From Theocolax elegans (lineage: Eukaryota > Arthropoda > Insecta > Hymenoptera > Cerocephalidae), in assembly GCA_026168455.1 (NCBI GenBank), contig CM047431.1, positions 669,783-733,782 of the forward strand: 64,000 nucleotides of DNA. Direction: 5' to 3'. Position 1 is the first letter of the stretch. Every line of letters begins with the position of its first letter. Positions 1 to 10,845 of this stretch are shown here, piece after piece. A program made the translations under genes and the position numbers. The notes beneath the pieces were generated by a model, which searched no databases, had not been told where the DNA came from, and saw only the letters and a list, made by a program, of their open reading frames with translations.

Positions 1-393
1 CAGCAACACCGTCACTTATCCTTCCTAAGGAGTGCTTGATTGCACCCTTTCCTCCTCGTTGCGGTAAATGGATCCAGCAACACTGTCACTTATCCTTCCT
101 AAGGAGTGCTTGATTGCACCCTTTCCTCCTCGTTGCGGTAAATGATCCAGCAACACCTGTCACTTATCCTTCCTAAGGAGTGCTTGATTGCACCCTTTCC
201 TCCTCGTTGCGGTAAATGGTCCAGCAACACCTGTCACTTATCCTTCCTAAGGAGTGCTTGGATTGCACCCGTTCCTCCTCGTTGCGGTAAATGCTCCAGC
301 AACACCGGTCACTTATTCTTCCTAAGGAGTGCTTAGTTGCACCCTTTCCTCCTCGTTGCGGTAAAAGCTCCAGCAACACGGTCACTTATCCTT
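1..393 (+). repeat. 73-bp minisatellite, left array (about 5 copies)
   Basis: Tandem copies of a 73-74 bp unit containing CCTTCCTAAGGAGTGCTT and CCTCCTCGTTGCGGTAAA. It is the reverse complement of the array at 7741-9175, and in both places it lies upstream of the same 3' region and LTR of the large Gypsy element. The array runs off the left edge, so its true length is unknown. The unit is not a multiple of 3, and the short ORFs across it are shadows. Confidence 0.93.
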
Positions 394-561
394 CCTACAT
401 ACCGTTCAAAATGTAAACCTATATAAATAATTACAACTGAACTCACCTTGACTCTAGTAATTCTGTTAATTAGTCATATTTTCTTACTGGTCGCGCAGGA
501 TATAAATATATAAGAAGAGTTTAGCATACTAGAAACAAAAAAAAATCTAACACTAGACTCA

Positions 562-675
562 ATGGACATAGGAGAATCTGTACAACAAAACAACGAATGC
601 AAAGAAACGAGAAGAGGAGGGAAAAGAAAGATTTTTTTTAAAATTAATAAAAAAAAAAGTTTAAAACTTCATTAA
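562..675 (+). CDS. Conserved micro-ORF with basic RRGGKRK motif (37 aa)
   Basis: Small ORF starting MDIGESVQQ and containing the basic run RRGGKRKIF. The inverted copy at 7498-7587 keeps the same start and the first 25 or so residues with only two changes. The basic cluster resembles a nuclear-localisation or RNA-binding patch, but no family is recognised. It may be an exon rather than a complete ORF, since it lies just upstream of the MSDK micro-ORF. It could also be open by chance in a low-divergence copy. Confidence 0.3.
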   Translation: MDIGESVQQNNECKETRRGGKRKIFFKINKKKSLKLH

Positions 676-720
676 TTAAAGTAATTAAGTAAAGTAAACT
701 CACTAATAGTATCAATACAC

Positions 721-969
721 ATGTCGGACAAAATCTTCGATTCAGATTCAAAGTATGAGAATATTTATAATATTGATTTTAATAAAAAAAAAAATGCCGA
801 AAATTCGATTAATTTGTCAATTTTGTGGATAAAGTTCAAAATTCAACTATTAATAAAAACAATAATAATTAAAATTGTACAATTTAGTATTTATGCCAAT
901 GCAGTTCACACTAGTGTTCAATCTAATACTTTGTTCATAAACACTGATTTAAACAAACTATGTAGATAA
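721..969 (+). CDS. Conserved micro-ORF MSDK (82 aa), left copy
   Basis: ORF beginning MSDKIFDSDSKYEN with a central I/L/K-rich hydrophobic stretch. The right copy (7183-7428, 81 aa) stays open despite a length change in an A-run around codons 21-27. No known domain; it has neither the length nor the cysteine pattern of an envelope protein. The conservation of an open frame is suggestive, not proof. Start chosen at the first ATG, which both copies share. Confidence 0.35.
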   Translation: MSDKIFDSDSKYENIYNIDFNKKKNAENSINLSILWIKFKIQLLIKTIIIKIVQFSIYANAVHTSVQSNTLFINTDLNKLCR

Positions 970-2651
970 AAGAAAAAGTTTTAAAAAAATAAAAACAACA
1001 TTTATTTTCATACGATTAATTCCATACGATTATTCAATTTTTATAAATAACTAGTAATATAAAACCTAAGACAGGCACATTAGAAGATTTTCCTTTTATT
1101 TATAAACAATAGGTATGCTAATTGTTTCGAATGGTATAAAAAAAAACGTACATAACAAATAAATTTTAAAAATTTTATAAAACAATTTAGGATATCCAAT
1201 GATAATTGATACAGATAAATAATATTTTTCTCATGTTAATATTACCAATAAAACAATGTGTAGCAAAAAAAAAATTACAAAAATAATATAATTAGTAGTA
1301 AAATTCTGGTGAGTTTATTTAAATATTATTCAAAATTAATATTCTTTCATTGGAGACTAAAAAGTAAACAAATTCAAACGATTTCTCTTTTTTTACTTGA
1401 ACATAACAAATAAGTTTCTACAGTTGATAGTTTAAATAGAATCAAGAAAACGACGAATATTTAAATTTTTCCTCAAAAAAATAAAAATAAAAAGAGTGTA
1501 AATTAGTCCTTTTAACGTGAAACATAATGGAATTAAGCGAATAAAAACGAACGTTGCTGCCACAATTCTATGATACGCAAGCATTGAACAGTTTTGTAAC
1601 TTTTTGGGTTACTCTGTCGTACCGTTTATTCAGTGTAGTCTACTCTTTCTCCCAAGATATAGGAGGATGGTTCTATATGGGCCTACTTAGCCTACTCAAT
1701 TTTCGCACTGTCACTTATGTATTGCTCATTTTATTTTCTCATTTGTAGCGATTGTATCTTTTTCTTATGAAACTAAATTAACTATTTCTCAATTATATAT
1801 TCTATTATATTAAAAGTGAATCTTTGTTTATAATGGCTGAAAAGAAAATTCTAAAAAAAAAGGTCAAAAAAATTATGTGTTTGATTTATTTTGAGGGGGA
1901 GGGGAGCGAAGAAAATCAAATTTTCTTCACTCCTAATCCTTTTATAAAAAAAATATATAAATATATTATTAAGATAGGATGTACTAACATTGTTCACATT
2001 GAAGGGAGAATCTATATTGCATAAGAATAGGAAATTTTTTTTTCTTCTCTTTAACAATTCGTAACAGTAGAATTATTAATTAAATAAATGTAAAATAAAA
2101 AGTAAACTAATATTTAACTGTTTTGTTTAACTTTTTAGAAAATATATATGTAAGCATACAAATATCATAGAAGAAAATTGAAAATTTTGTAAAAAAAAAA
2201 AATGTGGCTACGAGAAAAAAAAAATACTAGTAACATATATTTTTAACATGACTTGATGTATACTAAAAATTAGGGGTACAAACTAAAGATAAATAAATTT
2301 TTTTTTATCTACAGAAAACACATTTAATAATAATTATACAATTTTTCGGACTATCTAGAATAAAAATTGTAATAATAAAATTTTTTTTTATTTAAGTATC
2401 TATTTTTGTAGGTGAACTATATCAATACTGTTAAACTGTTTGAAATAATGTAATAGATGTATGAAAAATAATAACCAACGAAGTTGAACTACGAAAGAAA
2501 TAATTGTAATATGGTTTATAAAGTTCACCATAAGAAATAAAGAAAAATTAATCGAAATAATGTTTATAATTTAAAATAAAGTATGATATCTTATGTTGAG
2601 AGAAATAATAATATAATAATAATATTGATCAACGACGAGGGCGTCGTTTTT

Positions 2652-2665
2652 AAAAAGGGGGGGAG
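2652..2665 (+). other. Polypurine tract before 3' LTR (left copy)
   Basis: A5-G7-AG purine run ending one base before the LTR start TGTCGCGTCCCGACG. The same arrangement is seen on the - strand at 6243-6256. This is the expected position of the plus-strand primer of reverse transcription, and it identifies the following LTR as a 3' LTR. Confidence 0.8.
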
Positions 2666-2666
2666 T

Positions 2667-4392
2667 TGTCGCGTCCCGACGAAAATTATATTATTATTTT
2701 TCGTAAAAAGTACTGCGTAGTTTAGAATAAAATTACGGCGTGGGAGAAAAACGAAATAAGGTTGATAAAGAATAGTTCTAAGTAAATGCAGTAATATAAA
2801 ATATAATTTATAGAGCTAAGGGACCGATTAATTCACGAGTGTTTCAAACGAAAAAGAGACGGATAAGTAGAGTTGAAGATATTATTCGAAGCCTGTACGC
2901 ATATAAGCGGGATCACCGATAGTGAGATCGAAATGAAGGGTTGCGCAAGAGTTTTTTTTTGTACTGCACTATAAAATCAATGCTCGGAGAAGAACCGGCG
3001 ATGGGAAACATGGACTAGAAAATTAAAGCATTAGAAGGAAGTAATAAATTAAGCCGTTCTCTGGATAATGTCGCAGTAATAAAAGAGGGGACAGCAAATT
3101 CTCCGAATTAACTACGAAGCGATACAGAAAATGCACGGGATTCGATAATTTTTAATTACGCACATCTAACGGTCCAATCGGGTGCAAGCACAGAAAAATC
3201 GAGAACTACTTACACATCTCCATATAAGGCAAAGTGTAAGACAAGGAAGAAGTGTAAGACAAGGAGAGATGCATAGATTTTAGGGTATATAAAGAGGACC
3301 CAGAACAGACACAGGCACTCCTAAATTTTCATCTAAAGCTTTCGCAAGGCGAAGCTCTGCTGGACAACTCTTTGATTTTTATCCGAGGGCGTGGCTCTGC
3401 TACTTGAACTTTAAGTAATACGTATTAAAAATCACAAGAGGAGTCGAGACGTATCATCGACATCTACAAGCCATAGTCGAGGAACTACGACTTCGACATC
3501 TGGAAATCGTCGAGCTCCAACAACATACACATCTAACGTCGACGCCCGCAGGTCTAGCAGGACATTATACGGCAATCTGACACCGCTACCCACGTTCAAG
3601 GCGGACCTTCGTTCCTCACCGAATATACACACATATATATATATATATACATATATATATCTATATATATTTGGGTACTTAAGGTATATTCTTTTCGGCT
3701 ATCTATACGCTTGTATTATTCGTAAAGGCAACCTGATATTTTATGTTGTTTCGATTGCTGAACCAACCGTTTTCCTTTATAACAATTATTATTATATATT
3801 ACAATTTATTTATAATAATTATACGTTGTATTGCATTTAATTTGAAACATTCGCGGTTTGAAATACACTTTATTAACAATAATTCATGTTTAAAACGACA
3901 ATAATTTTTAATTAAATCTGCATTTATTTATAACAATTCTTATTTCAATTATTAATGTTTATAATAAAAAACCTTGTGTATCTTTTATTCTATAATGTGT
4001 TAATGTGTTCGCCGTACACTTGTTTATTCAATAAAATTAATAGTTATTCGACTTAAATAATTTTATACAATTGTTAATAAAATAGTGTAATTTTATGTGT
4101 TTTTGCCCATTAAAAAGCTGTAATAATTTAGTTTCACGTGTTCATTTAAAGAAAAAAACAGCATATTATATTTAAATAAATAATGCATAATTAATACGAA
4201 ATAAAACATATTATTTTATTTATCCCACATTATATCCTGCATCTCTACTCTCAAAATAACTTCGCTCGCTACTCCCGGAGACGTAAGGCTAGTCCTAGTC
4301 AAACAAGAGCGAAAGGAACGCGAATGGTTTATTAACCATTTGCCTTCTTGTAATATTTTTTTATAGTAATTGGTGCAAGTCTGGACGTGACA
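2667..4392 (+). repeat. Complete 1726-bp LTR of the Gypsy-1 family (left copy)
   Basis: Begins TGTCGCGTCCCGACG and ends CTGGACGTGACA, so it has TG...CA ends. It is homologous in inverted orientation to the truncated 3' LTR at 5226-6241 and to both blocks of the disrupted 5' LTR at 17064-21305. It contains a TA microsatellite near 3638-3670 that is a breakpoint or insertion site in the other LTR copies. It is very long for an insect Gypsy LTR. Confidence 0.85.
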
Positions 4393-5126
4393 AAAGCTTG
4401 AAGCAAGGGCTTTTTAATGATTTACCGTCCCTATTTAAATTTTTTGTTTTTTAATGTTTTTAACATAAAAATCAAAATGTATAAAATTTGGATTTTCTTG
4501 TTCGTCTTCATTTTAAAACTGCACTTCAACCAAACATCGGAAAATAATTTTATAAAAAAAATTGAAAAGCTTGAATCAAGAGCTTTCGAACGCACTATAT
4601 TAACATTGTTTTAAAGTCCTTTTTACGTTTTGACTGGTGGTTTTCTTTTAAAATACGTCTTTTCTTCAACTTTATGTATCTCGGAAGGATTAAATTTAAA
4701 AAAAAAATGTCTAGGAGAAAAAATGTTTGATTTTATCTTAAGATTATGTACACATTTTTCAGATTGTTTAGAATTTTTTTTTTTTAATTTAATAAATGAA
4801 TTGATTATAAAGAATTTTCTAAACTATACAGTTAATAGAATTTTAATAATTATTTTCTGTATTTGGTAGTAAAGAAAACTACCAGTCAAAACGTAAAAAG
4901 GACTTTAAAACAATTTTTATATAGTGCGTTCAAAAGCTCTTGATTCAAGCTTTTCAATTTTTTTTATAAAATTATTTTCCGATGTTTGGTTGAAGTGCAG
5001 TTTTAAAATGAAGACGAACAAGAAAATCCGAATTTTATACATTTTGATTTTTATGTTAAGAACATTAAAAAACAAAAAATTTAAATAGGGACGGTAAACC
5101 ATTAAAAAGCCCTTGCTTCAAGCTTT
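4393..5126. mobile_element. Foldback (long-TIR) element, 734 bp
   Basis: Near-perfect inverted arms of about 256 bp (4393-4648 and 4871-5126) flank a 222-bp spacer with no counterpart. Termini read AAAGCTTGAAGCAAGGGC. Its left end abuts the CA end of the LTR. The ORFs in the two arms are mirror images of each other and do not encode a transposase. Non-autonomous; superfamily not assigned. Confidence 0.8.
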
Positions 5127-5225
5127 TAAATGAGCTGTCGAACGATTATTTATCTCAATTTTTACCCAAGTTATGATACTTTTTGTAACGGGTAAAATTG
5201 AGTCGAAGTGGGCAAAAGCAATTGG
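5127..5225. other. Short unassigned segment with a hairpin
   Basis: Not homologous to the LTR on either side. It contains a perfect-stem hairpin, CTCAATTTTTACCC...GGGTAAAATTGAG, at 5155-5203, perhaps the remnant of another small inverted-repeat element. Confidence 0.4.
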
Positions 5226-5231
5226 CCGGTA

Positions 5232-5285
<54 letters not shown>
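5223..5285. repeat. (TA)n-(TG)n microsatellite
   Basis: About 24 TA repeats followed by TG repeats, at the point where the - strand 3' LTR breaks off. The intact LTR copies have the same TA tract internally (about 3640 and 17795), so the breakpoint lies in the microsatellite. Confidence 0.9.
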
Positions 5286-6241
5286 ATTCGGTGAGGAACG
5301 AAGGTCCGCCTCGAACGTGTAAAGCGGTGTCAAATTGCTGGATAATGTCCTGCTAGACCTGCGGGCGTCGACGTTGGATGTGTGTATGCTGTTGGAGTCC
5401 GATGATTTCCAGATGTCGAAGTCGTAGTTCCTTGACTATGGTTCGTAGATGTCAACGATGCGTCTCGATTCCCGAATAGAAGATCTCTCTTGATTTTGAA
5501 TGCGTATTGTTTTAAAGTCCGAGTAGCAGTGCCACGCCCTCGGATAAAAATCAAAGAGTTGACGAGCAGAGCTTCGCCTTATGAAAACTTTAGATGAAAA
5601 ATTAGGAGTGGCTGTGTCTGTTCTGAGTCCTCTTTAAATACCCTAAAAATCTATGCATCTGTCCTTGTCTTACACTTTGCCTTATATGAAAATTGTGTAA
5701 GTAGTTCTCGATTTTTCTGTGCTTGCACCCAATTGGGCCGTTAGATGTGCGTGATTAAAAATTATCGAATCCCGTGCATTTTCTGTATCGCTTCGTAGTT
5801 AATTCGGAGAATTTGCTGTCCCCCTTTTATTACTGCGACGTTACCCAAAGAACGGCTTAATTTATTACTTCCTTCTAATGCTCGAATTTTCTAGTCGATG
5901 TTTCCGATCGCCGGCTCTTCTCCGAGCATTGATTTTATAGTGTAGTACAAATAAAACTCTTGCGTAACCCTTCGTTTCGATCTCACTATCGGCGATCCCG
6001 CTTACATGCGTATTGGCTTTGAATAATATCTTCAACTCTACTTATCAGTCTCTTTTTCGTTTGAAACACTCGTAAAATAATCTGTTCCTTAGCTCTATAA
6101 ATTATATTTTATATTACTGCACTTACTTAGAATCATTCTTTATCAACCTTATTTTGTTCGTCTTCTACGCCGTATTTTTATTCTAAACTACGCAGTACTT
6201 TTTACGAAAAATAATAATATAATTTTCGTCGGGACGCGACA
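5226..6241 (-). repeat. 3' LTR of Gypsy-1, truncated
   Basis: Starts (on the - strand) TGTCGCGTCCCGACG at 6241, directly after the purine tract, and matches the first kilobase of the LTR at 2667-4392. It stops at the TA microsatellite, so the last 0.7 kb or so of the LTR, including the CTGGACGTGACA end, is missing. Confidence 0.85.
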
Positions 6242-6242
6242 A

Positions 6243-6256
6243 CTCCCCCCCTTTTT
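6243..6256 (-). other. Polypurine tract of Gypsy-1
   Basis: On the - strand, an A5-G7-AG purine run immediately before the 3' LTR start at 6241. Same as in the left copy (2652-2665). Confidence 0.8.
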
Positions 6257-7182
6257 AAAAACGACGCCCTCGTTTTAAAACGAACACATATTTATTTGAT
6301 TTTTTTTTTAGAACTTTCTTTTCAGCCATTATAAACAAAGATTCACATATATTATAATATATAATTGATAAAGAGTTAATTTAGTTTAATAAGAAAAAGA
6401 TACAATCGATACAAATGAAAAAATAAAATGAGCAATACTTAAGTGACAGTACGAAAATAGAGTAGGCTAAGTAGGGCCATGTAGAACCATGCTCCTATAT
6501 CTTGGGAGAAAGAGTGGACTACACTGAATAAACGGTACGACAGAGTAACCCAAGTAGTTACAGAACTGCCCAATGCTTGCGTATCATAGAATTGTGGCAG
6601 CAACGTTCGTTTTTATTCGCTTAATTCCATTATGCTTCACGTTAAAATGACTAATTTACACTCTTTTTATTTTTATTTTTTTGAGGAAAAATTTAAATAT
6701 TCGTCGTTTTCTTGATTCTATTTAAACTAACAACTGTAGAAACTTATTTGTTATGTTCAAGTAAATAGAGAGAAATTGTTTGAATTTGTTTACTTTTTAG
6801 TTTCCAATGAAAGAATATTAATTTTGAATAATATTTAAATAAATTCACCAGAATTTTACTACTAATTATATTATTTTTGTAATTTTTTTTGCTACACATT
6901 GTTTTGTTGGTAATATTAACATGAGAAAAATATTATTTATCTGTATCAATTATCATTGAATATCCTAAATTGTTTTATAAAATTTTAAAATTTATTTGTT
7001 ATGTATGTTTTTTTTATACCATTCGAAACATTTAGCAAACCTATTGTTTATAAATAAGAGGAAAATCTTCTAATGTGCCTGTCTTAGGTTTTATATTACT
7101 AGTTCTATATAAAAATTGAATAATCGTATGGAATTAATCGTATGAAAATAAATGTTGTTTTTATTTTTTTAAACCTTTTCTT

Positions 7183-7428
7183 TTATATACATAGTTTGTT
7201 TAAATCAGTATTTATGAACAAAGTATTAGATTGAATACTAGTAGGAACTACATTGGCATAAATACTAAATTGTACAATTTTAATTATTATGGTTTTTATT
7301 AATAGTTGAATTTTGAACTTTATCCACAAAATTGACAAATTAATCGAATTCTGCATTTTTTTTTTAATAAAATCAATATTATAAATATTCTCATACTTTG
7401 AATCTGAATCGATGATTTTGTCCGACAT
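7183..7428 (-). CDS. Conserved micro-ORF MSDK (81 aa), right copy
   Basis: Homologue of 721-969, starting MSDKIIDSDSKYEN. Differences are scattered and mostly conservative. It lies between the minisatellite and the polypurine tract, where some retroelements carry a spliced accessory or envelope gene. It has no signal peptide, cysteine-rich ectodomain or convincing membrane anchor that would support env. Function unknown. Confidence 0.35.
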   Translation of the reverse strand: MSDKIIDSDSKYENIYNIDFIKKKMQNSINLSILWIKFKIQLLIKTIIIKIVQFSIYANVVPTSIQSNTLFINTDLNKLCI

Positions 7429-7497
7429 GTGTATTGATACTATTGGTGAGTTTACTTTACTTAATTACTTTAATTAATGAAGTTTTAAACTTTTTTT

Positions 7498-7587
7498 TTA
7501 ATTATTAATTGTAAAAATCTTTCTTTTCCCTCCTCTTCTCGTTTCTTTGCAATCGTTCTTTTGTTGTACAGATTCTCCTATGTCCAT
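7498..7587 (-). CDS. Conserved micro-ORF with RRGGKRK motif (29 aa), right copy
   Basis: Counterpart of 562-675, with the start MDIGESVQQ and RRGGKRKIF conserved. The reading then ends early because the A/T run after the basic motif differs in length. Confidence 0.28.
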   Translation of the reverse strand: MDIGESVQQKNDCKETRRGGKRKIFTINN

Positions 7588-7740
7588 TGAACCTAGTGTT
7601 AGATTATTTTTTTTCTATTATGCCAAACACTCCTTATATATTTATACCTGCACGTCCAGTAAGAAAGTATGAATAATTAACAGAATTACTAGAGTCAAGG
7701 TGAGTTCAGTTGTAATTATTTATATAGGTTTACATTTTGA

Positions 7741-9175
7741 ATGGTATGTAGGAAGAATACGTGACGGTGTTGCTGGAGCTTTTACCGCAACGAGGAGGAA
7801 AGGGTGCAATTAGGCACTCCTTAGGAAGAATAAGTGACGGGGTTACTGGAGCTTTTACCGCAACGAGGAGGAAAGGGTGCAATTAAGCACTCCTTAAGAA
7901 GGATAAGTGACGGTGTTGCTGGAGCTTTCACCGCAACGAGGAGGAAAGGGTGCAATTAGGCACTCCTTAGGAAGAATAAGTGACGGGGTTGCTGGAGCTT
8001 TTACCGCAACGAGGAGGAAAGGGTGCAATTAAGCACCCCTTAGGAAGGATAAGTGACGGTGTTGCTGGAGCTTTTACCGCAACGAGGAGGAAAGGGTGCA
8101 ATTAAGCACTCCTTAGGAAGAATAATTGACGGTGTTGCTGGAGCTTTTACCGCAACGAGGAGGAAAGGGTGCAATTAAGCACTCCTTAGGATGGATAAGT
8201 GACGGTGTTACTGGAGCTTTTACCGCAACGAGGAGGAAAGGGTGCAATTAAGCACTCCTTAAGAAGGATAAGTGACGGTGTTGCTGGAGCTTTCACCGCA
8301 ACGAGGAGGAAAGGGTGCAATTAGGCACTCCTTAGGAAGAATAAGTGACGGGGTTGCTGGAGCTTTTACCGCAACGAGGAGGAAAGGGTGCAATTAAGCA
8401 CTCCTTAGGAAGGATAAGTGACGGTGTTGCTGGAGCTTTTACCGCAACGAGGAGGAAAGGGTGCAATTAAGCACTCCTTAGGAAGAATAATTGACGGTGT
8501 TGCTGGAGCTTTTACCGCAACGAGGAGGAAAGGGTGCAATTAAGCACTCCTTAGGATGGATAAGTGACGGTGTTGCTGGAGCTTTTACCGCGGGTGCTGG
8601 AGCTTTTACCGCAACGAGGAGGAAAGGGTGCAATTAAGCACTCCTTAGGAAGGATAAGTGACGGTGTTGCTGGAGCTTTTACCGCAACGAGGAGGAAAGG
8701 GTGCAATTAAGCACTCCTTAGGAAGAATAATTGGACGGTGTTGCTGGAGCTTTTACCGCAACGAGGAGGAAAGGGTGCAATTAAGCACTCCTTAGGATGG
8801 ATAAGTGACGGTGTTGCTGGAGCTTTTACCGCAACGAGGAGGAAAGGGTGCAATTAAGCACTCCTTAGGATGGATAAGTGACGGTGTTGCTGGAGCTTTT
8901 ACCGCAACGAGGAGGAAAGGGTGCAATTAAGCACTCCTTAGGAAGGATAAGTGACGGTTGTTGCTGGAGATTTTACCGCAACGAGGAGGAAAGGGTACAA
9001 TTAAGCACTCCTTAGGAAGGATAAGTGACGGTGTTGCTGGAGCTTTTACCGCAACGAGGAGGAAAGGGTGCCATTATGCACTCCTTGGGAAGGATAAGTG
9101 TCGGTTGTTGTTGGAGCTTTTACCGCAACGAGGAGGAAAGGGTGCAATTAAGCACTCCTTAGGAAGGATAGGATA
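7741..9175 (-). repeat. 73-bp minisatellite in the Gypsy-1 3' region (about 19 copies)
   Basis: About 19 head-to-tail copies of a 73-bp unit (GACGGTGTTGCTGGAGC...; spacing 7761, 7834 and so on). Diagnostic variants recur at about 365 bp, i.e. five units: CCTTAAGAAGG near 7893 and 8257, and GGAAGAATAATTGACGG near 8116 and 8481. This shows higher-order amplification. One partial unit breaks the register near 8585. It lies between the pol end (9740) and the LTR, as in the left copy. Confidence 0.95.
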
Positions 9176-9649
9176 AAGGTTTAAGGCTTAGTGATATGTT
9201 AGACTCCAATGATTCTATTTGATTGTAAATCATTTTTTTATAGCAGTTTAATTTTAATTTGACTAAGCTCAACTGACATTGAAAATTTAAACCTTTTCCT
9301 TACTTTCCTTTGTACATTAATATCATTGTTATGTTAGGCGAGAAGAGTAAAGAGAAAAAGACCCTATTTTTTGTTATTTGCCTTATTCGTTTCTAATTTA
9401 ATAATCGCGTATTTATTTTATTTTAGTGAGTATATGCTTTTCGTGTAATGATCTTTCTTTATAATAAAAAATATTATTTCCTTGTAGTTTATTTTCGTCG
9501 TTAATTTAGATATATATACATATTATTTTTATATCGTTTTTTTGTATAAAGTCAGATAAATTGAAATAATTTTATTTTAAGTTGAATGTATGCCAATTGT
9601 GATTACAAGATAATAAATATTATTCTATTGACAACCTTTTAGAACTGTA

Positions 9650-9680
<31 letters not shown>

Positions 9681-9739
9681 CGTATACATATTTTCAAGCA
9701 CATTGGGGTTATTATATATTATATACCTATGTTTAGGCA
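9176..9739 (-). other. AT-rich non-coding 3' region of Gypsy-1
   Basis: No ORF, RNA gene or element recognised. Contains a (TA)n microsatellite near 9650-9676. It follows the integrase stop codon. Confidence 0.6.
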
Positions 9740-10843
9740 CTACAAAGGCTCCATATATGAATATCTTAATCTATTAACATGCACTATTTCCATTTTATTA
9801 TGAGCTACCTCTATTTTTACATTTCCCTTGTTATTAACTATTTCTAAAATCCGATGTGGTCCAGTATATTGATCGCCTAGTTTGTATTTCTTCCCTCCTT
9901 TTAATAACCAGACATTATCCCCTGTCTGAAATTCTTGATGATTGGCTTTCCTGTCGTAATAGAATTTCGACCTATGTTTAGAAGCTATTAATTTTTCTCG
10001 CGCGATTCCCTGTAATTCGTTTAAACGTTGCCGTAAATTTATAATGTAATCATCATACGTTGGAACTCGTTCTCGTGGGTCTAAAGGTTCGTTTGATGGT
10101 AGTCGCGCTTTTCGTGCAAAAACAATTTCAAAAGGTGTGTAGAGATGACCCTCATGTACCGACTGAGGGTGATAAGCCGTGGTTTTAACTTATTTAATCT
10201 TAAAAATTTTCGCTACTTCTCTCATCAGACTACTTAAAAATGAGGTACCTTGGTCGGAGATAATTAACAATGGGGCGCTAAAAATTGAAAAGTGTCGACG
10301 GACTAACGCTTCGGCGATCGTTGCCGCGGTCGCGTCTGGTATGGGTATCGCTATACAGTATTTTGAAAGGTTACATTGAATGGTTAATATATTATTGTTA
10401 TTATTTCGAGATCTGGGAAATGGTCCCACAAGATCGACCGATATGGATTCCATAGCCGAGTACGGAGTATCTGTAATTATCATACGTTGTTTAGTTTTAA
10501 CACGAACCAATTTTTTTTGTTGGCAAGTTAAACAATGTCTAATGTAGCTTTGTACGTATTTCTTAATATCTAGCCAATAAAAACGTTGTTTTATACGTTT
10601 ATAGGTTTTTGTTACCCCTTTATGTCCTGCACAAGCAGACTCGTGCATTTCGCGAATAATATTTCCCCTATTACTCTCCTCCACACATTTTATGAATCCT
10701 AAACAAATAATTATTTTTACATTAATTTTTCGTAGAGTTATACTTATTTGTTTCAATATTTCGTTCCATGAAACGTTTTCAATAAATTCGCTCTTCGCGA
10801 TACTTATTGAACGTAATTTTTCTTTTAATATAATATTTTTCAA
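9740..10843 (-). pseudogene. Gypsy-1 integrase, broken
   Basis: The N-terminal HHCC zinc module (HKGVTK...CLTCQQKK) is followed by the catalytic core with its first two aspartates (SVDLVGPFPR and IISDQGTSF). An in-frame TAA follows at about 10189. The same frame then continues with HPQS fused directly to the YTPFEIVF motif and on to the usual C-terminal tail, ending at the stop codon at 9740. The segment that normally carries the third catalytic residue (Glu in an NG..ER context) is missing, so the protein cannot be an active integrase. Confidence 0.85.
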
Positions 10844-10845
10844 AT

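Larger units (their letters stand above)
394..2665 (+). mobile_element. 3' non-pol region of a second Gypsy-1 copy (+ strand)
   Basis: AT-rich sequence matching, in inverted orientation and with moderate divergence, 6242-7740 of the - strand copy. Colinear landmarks are the micro-ORF starts (562 and 721 here; 7587 and 7428 there), the CACAATTCTATGATACGCAA stretch near 1561, and the polypurine tract. About 735 bp (roughly 1903-2635) have no counterpart in the other copy. That is either an insertion here or a deletion there, and no terminal repeats reveal which. Pol is not in the window. Confidence 0.8.

Noticed and set aside
4417..5102. Paired genes in the foldback arms
   Set aside because: The 61-65-codon ORFs are mirror copies of the same inverted arm and lack any family features.
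1..9175. CRISPR array (regular 73-bp repeats)
   Set aside because: The whole 73-bp unit repeats with no unique spacers, inside a eukaryotic retrotransposon; no cas genes.
7183..9175. Envelope gene of Gypsy-1 (errantivirus-like)
   Set aside because: No ORF of sufficient length, no signal peptide, furin site or anchor. Only micro-ORFs and a minisatellite.
9175..9740. Gypsy-1 tRNA primer-binding site search extended to the 3' region
   Set aside because: No TGG-starting complement to a tRNA end was found after the 5' LTR at 17063 or elsewhere, so none is annotated.
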